The position numbers were made by a program, and so were the translations under genes. A stretch of 21,463 nucleotides of DNA from a virus: positions 10,974 to 32,436 of the IMG/VR virus record IMGVR_UViG_3300030098_000495, one strand, 5' to 3'. This document shows, piece by piece, positions 6,712 through 14,645 of the stretch (positions within the stretch are counted from its first letter, which is position 1; the number at the start of each line of letters is the position of its first letter). The notes below the pieces were generated by a model. It was not told where the DNA came from. It saw nothing but the letters and a program-made list of their open reading frames with translations, and did not search any database.

Positions 6712-9700
6712 ATGTCTGTAAAAATAGAAATCTTAGATTATAAGAAAGGAGAAGGAGGTAATTTAGTAGATTGCGCTTTAGGAGTTCCTGAGAATGGATG
6801 GGAGGTGTCACCATCTAATAATCAAACAGCAATTTTTAGAAATGCAGGTATTCCTCCAAGTCCTACAGGACAGCGTTTTATTGGTGTAACACCCCCTTTA
6901 GTAGCAGGTAGAGAATATGAAGCAACACTAAAAATAACAACATATAGTGGAACTGGAGTTGTTGGTCTTGCTAATACTGATGTTAATGGTAATCCTACAG
7001 GTGTTGGCACAAACCTTAGAAGTAGTGGAACTGGTACATTTACTGATACTTTTACTTGGGCTGCAGGGGCTACAGGAGGTCTTGACATTTTTTGTCAACC
7101 TGCATCTAGTTGTATTGTATCAGTTGAACTTACAGATGACACAGGTGTAGTTTGGGAAAAAAGTATTGCAGGGTCATTAGATGTAACAGACCATTTAGAA
7201 TTTCCTCTTGCTTTAACATTTCAAATTACAGATTTAAAAGATATTACTTCAACAAGTGGAGATTTTAGTAAAACATTTAAAATTCCTGCTACAAAAAACA
7301 ATAATAAAATATTAAAACAACAATTTAATCCTAATATAGAATATGCTGGACAACCTCTTACTTTTGGAAGAAAATGTAGAATATTAGTAAATGATTTTTA
7401 TTCTTTAGAGGGTTTTATAAAAATAAATGGTATAGGTGGATTTGGACAATCTCCTGCATATTATGATTGTGTTTTTTATGGTAATAATTTGAGTTGGGCA
7501 AAAGATTTAGATGGTAAATATATGAACGAAACTTTTGCTGACGGGCATGGATTATGGGGGTCTAATGGAAATCAATTAAGTTATAATAAAAGTAGTATTA
7601 TGGCTACTTGGACTCAAGAACATAGCGAGTCTGACTCTTCTCCTTTAGTTTACCCTGTAGTATCTTATGGAGATTATAATCCAGATGGTATTCCTTTTAC
7701 AATACAACTATTAGATTTTAAAGATGACCAGTTCAACAATACACCTTTGGTAGCGAAAGGGTATGTTGGTTGGGATGACAATAAAGATAGTTATGGTACA
7801 CCACCTCCATCATCCGATTGGAGACCTGCCCTTTGGGTTAAAACAACACTTGAAGCAATATTTTCTAAAATAGGATATACTATATCTTCTGATTTTATTA
7901 ATACAGATATGTTCAAAAGGCTAGTATGGTTGCTACCAAATTTTAAATACAATAATCCTGATGAGAGATATAATGAGTTTGGAATAGAATACAAGTGGGT
8001 GACTGAAAGAAATGCATCATTTGATGCAGGAAGTACTACTGTAAATGAAGATTTTGCTTTTACGTTTAAAGATGCGTCTTTAAAAGAGAGTGATGGAGAC
8101 AGTCATTATACAGGAGATGCTACGTCAGCATTAGAATTTAATACAGAAACAAACCAAAGTGCTAATGGCTATAATCTTGATTTAGTTTTAGATAACAACA
8201 ATAGACTTTCTACAAATAATAATGTTATTACTATAGGAGAGTATGGATATTATACTATAAGATTTCCTGTCATGCAAGTAAAAGTAGCATCACTTTTTTC
8301 ATCTACCACAGATCAGGGAACTGTTTCTTCTCTTGATTGCTGTATAAATATAGAAGTAAAAACAGTTGGTCAATCAACTTTTAATATAATTGGTCAAATT
8401 GAAAGAACATTAGAACCAGAAAATGCAAATGCAAATCATATTGTTGATAACAATGTTTATTCATTTACTGATTATGTTAATACACCATCTTTTACAACAG
8501 AAAATCCTATATGGCTAAACAAAAACGATCAAATAAGATTTAGAAAGGGGGCGCGTCTAACAGAGACAAGTTCTTCTTCTCAAGGTTTTAATGTAAATAT
8601 TTTGTGGAGAGCAGCAGGATCATCAGACCTACAAATATCTCTAGACCCTGTTCCTGTATTATATGGTCAAACATATGATTTAGACAAAGTAATTAATAAG
8701 GAATATAAACAAATAGATTTTATCAAAGGTGTTGCTCACGCTTTTAATTTAACTTTAACAACAGACGAGGTTGCTAAAATTGTTTTTATAGAACCTTTTG
8801 ATAATTTTTATAAAACATATGAACACGCTATAGATTGGACACAAAAACTAGATAGAAGTAAAGAAATAAAAGATGTTTTTCAAAAAACAGATTTAAAAAG
8901 AGAATTTGTTTTTAAATATAAATCAGATGATAAAGATTTAAAAGTAAAAGATAGAGGAAATAAGTATTTTAAAAAAATACATGATGAATCTCCATATATA
9001 GAAATTCTTTCTGATTCTTTTGAAAAAGGACGAAGCACTTTTGAAAATCCTTTTTTTGCAGGAACGTATAATGCACAAGATTCAGATGCGGCAGGTAGAA
9101 TATCTAATAGACCTGCGTATTCTGGATGCTTATGGGAAACAACAGTAACTGCTGGTTCAAGTAGGGCAAATACACCAAAAGGATTTGATTTTTTACCTAG
9201 ACTTTTGTTTTGGAAAAAATATTCTCCTTCAAGTGCTATTGACGCTAGAATGCAAGTAGAAGTGCAAACATGGAAAGATAAAAGTGTAAGAATTATTCCT
9301 GATGCAAGTGTAACAATAGACCCTGATACTATTTTAAGTGGTGTTTTACCTCAAGCAACTTCTTGCAATAAACATGATATAGATAGTCCTGTCCTTTCAT
9401 ATGGAAATGTATGGATAAAAGACTATGATGATGCTACAGGAGATTTTGCAGCCATAGTTGCTGGTAAAGGTCTTTTTGAAACATATTATAAAAAAATGTT
9501 TGAAATGCTAAAAATAAATCCAAGAATAAGAACTGTTTTTTTAAATTTAAAATTGTCTGATATTGTAAAATTAGACTTTAGAAAACTTGTTTATATAGAT
9601 GGTGTTTACTACAGAATAAATAAAATATTAGATTATCAACCAAATAAAAATACAGTAACAAAAGTAGAGTTAATTTGTTGGAAAGAATTTGGTGCGTTTG

Positions 9701-9810
9701 CAACATCTGCACCTGCATTTGGTCAAAGCAATAGTACAAATTGGGGCAACGGTATTTATATCAACACAGATGATGTAGCAATTCCAGATGACGCAACAAT
9801 AGGTTTTTAA
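6712..9810 (+). CDS. Tail tip / baseplate hub protein with N-terminal jelly-roll module
   Basis: A 1032-residue protein, the largest in the window. Residues about 20-146 look like an inserted carbohydrate-binding jelly roll: NGWEVS start, VAGREYEATLKITTYSGTG, a TFTDTFTWAAGATGG strand pair, and a final SCIVSVELTDDTG strand. After this comes the segment DITSTSGDFSKTFKIPATKN (about 176-195), a hallmark of large Bacteroidota phage tip proteins (Ser-x-Phe-Ser-Lys-Thr-x-x-x-Pro). The middle (about 430-620) is beta-rich. The C-terminus has KLVYIDGVYYRINKILDYQP (about 957-976) followed by a Lys-Val-Glu-Leu strand, the usual end of these proteins. It likely forms the central hub that contacts the cell envelope. 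It has no recognisable peptidase or lysozyme motif. Confidence 0.7.
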   Translation: MSVKIEILDYKKGEGGNLVDCALGVPENGWEVSPSNNQTAIFRNAGIPPSPTGQRFIGVTPPLVAGREYEATLKITTYSGTGVVGLANTDVNGNPTGVGTNLRSSGTGTFTDTFTWAAGATGGLDIFCQPASSCIVSVELTDDTGVVWEKSIAGSLDVTDHLEFPLALTFQITDLKDITSTSGDFSKTFKIPATKNNNKILKQQFNPNIEYAGQPLTFGRKCRILVNDFYSLEGFIKINGIGGFGQSPAYYDCVFYGNNLSWAKDLDGKYMNETFADGHGLWGSNGNQLSYNKSSIMATWTQEHSESDSSPLVYPVVSYGDYNPDGIPFTIQLLDFKDDQFNNTPLVAKGYVGWDDNKDSYGTPPPSSDWRPALWVKTTLEAIFSKIGYTISSDFINTDMFKRLVWLLPNFKYNNPDERYNEFGIEYKWVTERNASFDAGSTTVNEDFAFTFKDASLKESDGDSHYTGDATSALEFNTETNQSANGYNLDLVLDNNNRLSTNNNVITIGEYGYYTIRFPVMQVKVASLFSSTTDQGTVSSLDCCINIEVKTVGQSTFNIIGQIERTLEPENANANHIVDNNVYSFTDYVNTPSFTTENPIWLNKNDQIRFRKGARLTETSSSSQGFNVNILWRAAGSSDLQISLDPVPVLYGQTYDLDKVINKEYKQIDFIKGVAHAFNLTLTTDEVAKIVFIEPFDNFYKTYEHAIDWTQKLDRSKEIKDVFQKTDLKREFVFKYKSDDKDLKVKDRGNKYFKKIHDESPYIEILSDSFEKGRSTFENPFFAGTYNAQDSDAAGRISNRPAYSGCLWETTVTAGSSRANTPKGFDFLPRLLFWKKYSPSSAIDARMQVEVQTWKDKSVRIIPDASVTIDPDTILSGVLPQATSCNKHDIDSPVLSYGNVWIKDYDDATGDFAAIVAGKGLFETYYKKMFEMLKINPRIRTVFLNLKLSDIVKLDFRKLVYIDGVYYRINKILDYQPNKNTVTKVELICWKEFGAFATSAPAFGQSNSTNWGNGIYINTDDVAIPDDATIGF

Positions 9811-9828
9811 AATAATAAAAATATAAAT

Positions 9829-10596
9829 ATGCCGATTAATTATCAACAACAAATATCACCACAGGGAACACCAAATAGAAAGGGGTTAGAAATATATAAA
9901 AATGATACTATATTTTCAGGAGAACATGTTAATTGGGGTAATGCTTTAGCACTTCAAGATAAATTAGCGACTTTTAGTGATATAACAGTATCAGGAGATT
10001 CTGTAATTCCTATTGATGATGCTTTAAGAGACACATCAGTAACACATACAACAAATGTTTGGGTTAGGTTTCATACTGCAACAGGATCACAAAATTTTTT
10101 AGCAGCAGCGCCAACAAGCGGTAGTGGTTATTTTAATTTTTTTGCTGCATCAAATAGTGGGCTTGCGTCTTATGCAGGAATTTTTCAGAAATTATCTACA
10201 ACTGTTGGTACTGAATATGAAATTGAAGTAACTAACACATTAGACAATCAGTCATCAGTTTTATACATAGAAACACATTTTCCAAGATTTGACCTAAGTT
10301 CTGGCGAGGTGGGTTATAAATTAAATTCACAAGAAACTATAACTTATCCTAATTCTACTACATCACAATGTATTAGATCCTCAACATTTACTGCTAAAAC
10401 TCCAAATGATTATCTTGTGATATATCTTACAATTTTTCCTGCTACCCTTACTAGCACTACCGCAGAAGCAAAAATTACAAATATCTCAATAAAAGAAAAG
10501 ACAGACATTTTAGTACCTATATATTCAGAAGATAGATTAGGCAACGCAGAAAAGGTATTAAGAAGAGAGACTTACGAAAAAACATTTAATACATAA
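9829..10596 (+). CDS. Virion protein with jelly-roll carbohydrate-binding-like domain
   Basis: A 255-residue protein. The first 45 residues (RKGLEIYKNDTIFSGEHVNW) resemble the start of the gene at 20212 (PKGFEIATNNTVL followed by NLAWK), which suggests a common short virion-docking segment. Residues about 50-225 form a jelly-roll type beta sandwich: VWVRFHTATGS, VGTEYEIEVTNTLDNQS, a STFTAKTPNDYLVIYLTIFP strand pair, and a closing KITNISIKEK. This is like CBM4_9-type modules. The last 30 residues are charged and probably helical. It follows the tip protein by 18 bases and its stop overlaps the next start by one base. It is likely a tail-tip decoration or short fibre that touches host polysaccharide. 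The carbohydrate target is unknown. Confidence 0.55.
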   Translation: MPINYQQQISPQGTPNRKGLEIYKNDTIFSGEHVNWGNALALQDKLATFSDITVSGDSVIPIDDALRDTSVTHTTNVWVRFHTATGSQNFLAAAPTSGSGYFNFFAASNSGLASYAGIFQKLSTTVGTEYEIEVTNTLDNQSSVLYIETHFPRFDLSSGEVGYKLNSQETITYPNSTTSQCIRSSTFTAKTPNDYLVIYLTIFPATLTSTTAEAKITNISIKEKTDILVPIYSEDRLGNAEKVLRRETYEKTFNT

Positions 10597-11141
10597 TGAA
10601 AGCATTTAAACATACAAATAGAGCCTTAAGAGAAGTAGGTGATATGTTGCGTGTGAAACTGCAAGATGAATTAAAGTTTCAAAAGCATAATGCTACAGGT
10701 AGATTAAGTAGAGGGTTAAAATTTCAAGTTATAAAGAAAGGTTTGAGTATTTTAAATGTAACTTCATCTGTTGCTTATTGGAAAGCAGTTAACAATCCTG
10801 CATTTGCTAAAATTCCAAACCTTAACACAATATTAAGATGGATGGGTCAAAGAAATATACGAGGAGGGATGTCTGTTGCTATGAGAATTTTAGGCAGAAT
10901 AAAAACGAGTGGTTATGGTAATAGAAATTACCCAGACAATAGTATGAGAGATGCTTATATAGTTTATCAAAAGGGAAATGCAATACCTAGAAGAACAAAC
11001 TTTGCAGGATATGTAGCAAATAAACACTCAAAAGAAGTGGCAGCAAAGTTAGCACCATCAATAGGTGTAGATGTGGCTAATATGATATCAGAACAAATAA
11101 AAAAGAATAATCCAAAAACAAATGTTCAAAGAGCATTTTAA
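10596..11141 (+). CDS. HK97 gp10-like tail-completion/neck protein
   Basis: A 181-residue basic protein. The opening helix (residues 1-30) is followed by ATGRLSRGLKFQVIKKGLSI (33-52), then VTSSVAYWKAVNNP (55-68). This matches the HK97-gp10 or minor head/tail-completion family, in which a helix is followed by a Thr-Gly-x-Leu-x-x-Ser-type turn and a strand pair with an exposed aromatic loop. The long middle loop (RNIRGGMSVAMRI) and the basic C-terminal helix fit a protein that bridges the neck and tail. It starts on the last base of the preceding stop (TAATG). It is placed directly before the tape measure instead of among the head genes. Identification is moderately sure. Confidence 0.55.
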   Translation: MKAFKHTNRALREVGDMLRVKLQDELKFQKHNATGRLSRGLKFQVIKKGLSILNVTSSVAYWKAVNNPAFAKIPNLNTILRWMGQRNIRGGMSVAMRILGRIKTSGYGNRNYPDNSMRDAYIVYQKGNAIPRRTNFAGYVANKHSKEVAAKLAPSIGVDVANMISEQIKKNNPKTNVQRAF

Positions 11142-11152
11142 TATATAAAGAT

Positions 11153-13753
11153 ATGGCAAACACAGAAAAGATAGTAGTACAGGTAGTCGTACAAGGGGAT
11201 AAAGATTTACAAAGATTAGAAGGTAGAACTAAAAAAACAACTGCTAGTTTTGGTAAGATGGCTGCAGGAGTTCTTGGTGCAGTCGCAGCCTTTAGACAGG
11301 TTACGTCAGCAGTATCAACTGCTATTAGAAGTTTTAGAGATTTTGAGTTCCAAATGGCTAAAGTAAAAGCAATTACTGGTGCTAACAGGACAGAGTTTTT
11401 AAAACTTACAAAATCTGCTCAAGATTTGGGTAGGTCTACGTTCTTTACAGCACAACAAGTAGCAGAACTACAAACTAATTATGGTAAGTTAGGATTTACT
11501 ACACAAGAAATATTAGACGCACAAGAGGCTACTTTACAATTAGCAACTGCAACAGATAGTGATTTAGGTAGGGCAGCCATAGTAGCAGGTTCGGCAGTAA
11601 GAGGTTTTGGATTAGATGCTAGTGAAACAAACAGAGTAGTAGATGTAATGGCTGTAGCATTTACAAGTTCTGCATTAGATATAGAAAAATTTCAAACATC
11701 TATGACTAAGGTTGCACCAATTGCAAAATCTGCAGGATTTTCTATAGAAGATACTACTGCTATTATGTCGCAATTAGCAGACTCTGGTATTGAGGCTTCT
11801 ATTGCAGGTACATCTTTAAGAAATATTTTACTTAAAATGCAAGACCCAAATTCTGATTTAGTAAAATCATTTGGTAAAACTATTCACTCTTTAGATGAGT
11901 TAGTTCCTGCATTAACAAAATTTAGTAAAGAAGGAGGTAGTCTAGCAGAAATTATGGAGGTTGTTGACTTAAGACAAGCAGCAGCATTTGAGCAAATGAT
12001 TACAAGTAGAGAAAGAACAATACAGTTAAGAGATGCTTTAGTGGATGCTGAAGGGGCTGCCGCAGAAATGGCTAGAATTGTTGGAGATAGTTTAGAAGGT
12101 GCTTTAAAAAGGTCTACGTCTGCAACACAAGGTTTTTCTATAGCATTTATGGATTTATTTGGTAAAACTTTTCAAAATATAGTTGATGGTTTTGCTTCTT
12201 TAGTCAATACATTAACTGATTTTATAGCAATTCCAATATCAGAAAAACTTCAGAAAGATAGAGTAGCAATGAATGACTTGTTTGTCGCTTTACAAGACAC
12301 AAACATATCTCAAGACACAAGAAACAAACTGGTAACTGAACTAAACACAAAGTACGGAGAATATCTTCCTAAGATAATTACAGAAAAAACTAATTTAGAA
12401 GGTTTAAAAAAGGCTCAAGTTGAAGCAAATGCTGCTTTGCTACAAAGAATTAATATACTTGCTGCAGAAGAAAAATTATTAGAAATAAGAAGTAAAATTC
12501 AAGAAAAACAGGTTAAAGCAGCAACACTTGCAAAAGAAAAAGCAGAAGAAGAAAGAGAGGCTTTAAAAACTAATAATATTTTATTTTCCAAAGAAAGTGA
12601 AAATATAAACGAAGGCATGAAGGCTAGACAGGCTAGGCTTACAATGCAAACTGTCAGCACTATTGCTGTAAACGATAATACTGACGCTATAACTAAAAAT
12701 AATGAAGAGATAAAAAAATTAGAACAAGAGTATGAAGATTATTCTAAAATTGCTTTAGAAGCAGGTGTAAATCTTGATGAATTGACAAATCAAGTAACAG
12801 GAAATACTAACACTACAAACTCAAACACAGAATCAACATTAGCAAACACAACTGCTAAGAGAGATAATGCTTTAGCAACAGACTTTTTATCTACTGTTTC
12901 TGAAGATTATTTTAACAGTCTTACAGAAGATGTTTTAAATGGAACTGCAACTATAGAACAGCAAGAGCAAAAACTAAGAGATTTTCAAATTGAATTGCTA
13001 GATAATTTATTAAAAGACGAGGAGTTAACTTATGAAGAAAGGGTAAAACTTGAAACAAAGTTAAACAAACTCAAACTTGATAATATGAAAACAGAGCAGG
13101 ATTCTAGGCAAAAAGATATAGATGGCGTTGCTGCTCTTGGACAACAACTTATAACTTTAGCAGGAGAAGATGAAAAAATGCAGAAAATTAGAAAAGTTGG
13201 TATTCAACTTTCTGCTGCTGCTGCTGTTGCTAATAATTTATTAGCACTATCAAATTCTGCTGTTGCGGTTTCTGAACAAGCAAAACTAAAGTTTCCTTTC
13301 AATATTATAGCAATGCTTTCTACTATTGGTACTTTAATGTCTTTATTTGCAAATATAAAAGCATTAAAAAATTCTTTTGGTGATGGTGGAATGATAGAAG
13401 AATTTGCAAATGGCGGCATGGTACATGGAAGGTCACACGCACAAGGTGGAGAGAAGTTTGCAGTAGGAGGTAGAGTAGTAGAATTAGAAGGGGGAGAGGC
13501 TGTAATAAATAAAAGAAGTACAGCAATGTTTAAAGATCAATTATCAGCAATGAATGCAGCAGGTGGTGGTGTTAAGTTTGCAGATGGTGGTATGCTTAAT
13601 ATGCCTTCATTTACTCAACAACAATTTAATGCTGTAGGGCAAAATCAAATGATGGGTGCTATGAATAGATCAAGCAAAGTAGTTGTTGTAGAGGCTGATA
13701 TAACAGACACACAAAACTCTGTAAATGTTATAGAATCAGACGCAATTATTTAA
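11153..13753 (+). CDS. Tail tape measure protein
   Basis: An 866-residue protein that sets tail length and occupies the tube lumen before DNA ejection. Residues about 65-300 carry the TP901/PhageMin-type core: QDLGRSTFFTAQQVAELQTN, GKLGFTTQEIL, and FGLDASETNRVVDVMAVAF followed by SGIEASIAGTSLRNIL. The region about 409-540 is Glu/Lys/Ala-rich and should be coiled coil. A hydrophobic segment (about 683-740, including FPFNIIAMLSTIGTLMSLF) could span a membrane during ejection. The C-terminus has Gly-Gly repeats (DGGMIEEFANGGMVHG, VGGRVVELEGGEAVI, FADGGMLNMP), typical of these proteins. No lysozyme or peptidase domain is visible. At about 1.5 angstrom per residue the tail would be roughly 130 nm, which is an estimate. 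Together with the tube-like proteins and the absence of a sheath gene here, it points to a siphovirus. Confidence 0.92.
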   Translation: MANTEKIVVQVVVQGDKDLQRLEGRTKKTTASFGKMAAGVLGAVAAFRQVTSAVSTAIRSFRDFEFQMAKVKAITGANRTEFLKLTKSAQDLGRSTFFTAQQVAELQTNYGKLGFTTQEILDAQEATLQLATATDSDLGRAAIVAGSAVRGFGLDASETNRVVDVMAVAFTSSALDIEKFQTSMTKVAPIAKSAGFSIEDTTAIMSQLADSGIEASIAGTSLRNILLKMQDPNSDLVKSFGKTIHSLDELVPALTKFSKEGGSLAEIMEVVDLRQAAAFEQMITSRERTIQLRDALVDAEGAAAEMARIVGDSLEGALKRSTSATQGFSIAFMDLFGKTFQNIVDGFASLVNTLTDFIAIPISEKLQKDRVAMNDLFVALQDTNISQDTRNKLVTELNTKYGEYLPKIITEKTNLEGLKKAQVEANAALLQRINILAAEEKLLEIRSKIQEKQVKAATLAKEKAEEEREALKTNNILFSKESENINEGMKARQARLTMQTVSTIAVNDNTDAITKNNEEIKKLEQEYEDYSKIALEAGVNLDELTNQVTGNTNTTNSNTESTLANTTAKRDNALATDFLSTVSEDYFNSLTEDVLNGTATIEQQEQKLRDFQIELLDNLLKDEELTYEERVKLETKLNKLKLDNMKTEQDSRQKDIDGVAALGQQLITLAGEDEKMQKIRKVGIQLSAAAAVANNLLALSNSAVAVSEQAKLKFPFNIIAMLSTIGTLMSLFANIKALKNSFGDGGMIEEFANGGMVHGRSHAQGGEKFAVGGRVVELEGGEAVINKRSTAMFKDQLSAMNAAGGGVKFADGGMLNMPSFTQQQFNAVGQNQMMGAMNRSSKVVVVEADITDTQNSVNVIESDAII

Positions 13754-13772
13754 TAATGAAAAAAATAAACAA

Positions 13773-13967
13773 ATGTTTGTTGATAAAAAAACTAAGTTAG
13801 AAAGATTAAGTATATGTAAAAGTTGTAGTTTTTACCGAAACTTTATGTTACTTAAAAGACCAAAGATAAAGTGGGGAGCAAGATGTGCAGATTGCATGTG
13901 TTTCCTAGATGCAAAAACTTCTTTAACAAAAGAGTTCTTTGGTAAATGTCCTCAAAATAAATGGTAA
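13773..13967 (+). CDS. Small Cys-rich zinc-ribbon-like protein
   Basis: A 64-residue protein with the pattern CKSC (15-18), CADCMC (38-43) and a final CP before the C-terminal KW. I recall this arrangement, Cys-x2-Cys, then Cys-x2-Cys-x-Cys-Phe, then Lys and Cys-Pro-x-x-x-Trp, from many small phage proteins of no proven function. The cysteines could bind one or two zinc ions. The ATG at 13773 follows an A-rich stretch. The ATG at 13756 belongs to a different frame and stops quickly. The gene sits between the tape measure and the next small gene. Possible roles, such as nucleic acid or protein binding, are not decidable here. Confidence 0.65.
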   Translation: MFVDKKTKLERLSICKSCSFYRNFMLLKRPKIKWGARCADCMCFLDAKTSLTKEFFGKCPQNKW

Positions 13968-13977
13968 AACTTTACAT

Positions 13978-14286
13978 ATGGATTTAAAAGAAATCGCTAA
14001 AAATTATAGCAAAAACAAAATTACAGCAATGACAGATGCTGTTATTAGAAACAAACAACACACAAGAAACTTTACTACTTATCATTCTGAATCATTATAT
14101 TTAATGTTTGCAGAATGGCACTTATTATTTCCTTCAAATAAGCAGGACATGAGTTGTTCTTCTTGTAGAAAAGCAGTAGTTAAATTTTGGGAAACTATTG
14201 TAGATGAGTGGATTGATATGGCACAAGAAATAGAAACTACTAAAAAACCTAATGCCTCTAAAAAGAAAAAGACAAAAGCAAAATAA
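13978..14286 (+). CDS. Hypothetical protein with a CXXC motif and Lys-rich tail
   Basis: A 102-residue protein, start taken at ATG 13978. An in-frame TTG at 13939 would overlap the zinc-ribbon gene and is less likely. Helical segments are suggested at residues 1-15 and in SLYLMFAEWHLLFPSNKQ (about 38-55). CSSC follows (about 60-63), then a Trp-rich helix (KFWETIVDEWIDMAQEIE). A strongly basic tail (KKKKTKAK) ends the protein. A lone CXXC is not a full zinc finger, so a redox or metal role would need a partner. The tail overlaps the next gene by 35 bases in another frame. Function is unknown. The basic tail suggests nucleic-acid or capsid contact, but that is inference. Confidence 0.65.
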   Translation: MDLKEIAKNYSKNKITAMTDAVIRNKQHTRNFTTYHSESLYLMFAEWHLLFPSNKQDMSCSSCRKAVVKFWETIVDEWIDMAQEIETTKKPNASKKKKTKAK

Positions 14287-14590
14287 AGTAGATGTTGTAA
14301 AAGACTTCATTGAAACTGCTGGTGTTGGATTACAAAAAAGATTTGGGCTTCATCCGACTTGTAAGGATATTGTTAGGCATTTTGTAGAAAGAGGTATAAT
14401 AGAACCTAAAAGGCTTCGCAACTTTATGATTATTGTAGACTTTGATAGAATGTTAGTTACTAACAAGGGTAGCAGAACACATACTTGGATGGATTTGTCT
14501 ATAAAGTATAATATAAGCGAAAGTCAGGCTCAGAATATAGTGTATAAAGAAAGACAAAAATCAACAATATCTTATAATATTAGAGATTAA
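14252..14590 (+). CDS. Putative DNA-binding helix-turn-helix protein
   Basis: A 112-residue basic protein that starts with Arg/Lys-rich residues (MPLKRKRQKQNK) inside the end of the previous gene. The C-terminal half has WMDLSIKYNISESQAQNIVY (about 79-98), which reads as a helix, a turn at the Asn-Ile-Ser, and a recognition helix, like homeodomain-type or Mor-like phage regulators. The middle part (CKDIVRHFVERGIIEPKRLRNFM) is helical with many basic residues. It lies immediately before the putative promoter (14633) of the protease and capsid block, which makes a late-gene activator an attractive guess. There is no experimental or database support, and it may be structural. Confidence 0.55.
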   Translation: MPLKRKRQKQNKVDVVKDFIETAGVGLQKRFGLHPTCKDIVRHFVERGIIEPKRLRNFMIIVDFDRMLVTNKGSRTHTWMDLSIKYNISESQAQNIVYKERQKSTISYNIRD

Positions 14591-14632
14591 AGTTTTGTAT
14601 AGAAATAGTGTAAATAGATAAAACATTAATAA

Positions 14633-14640
14633 TATTTTTG
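14633..14640 (+). promoter_or_regulatory. TAnnTTTG -7 box before the protease/capsid block
   Basis: TATTTTTG is a perfect match to the Bacteroidota -7 element. It ends five bases before the ATG of the protease gene, so transcription might begin at or next to the start codon, leaving little or no 5' leader. No good -33 TTTG is visible 17-23 bases upstream. It sits in the longest gap of this region (55 bases), a sensible place for a late promoter. Confidence 0.4.
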
Positions 14641-14645
14641 CGTTT

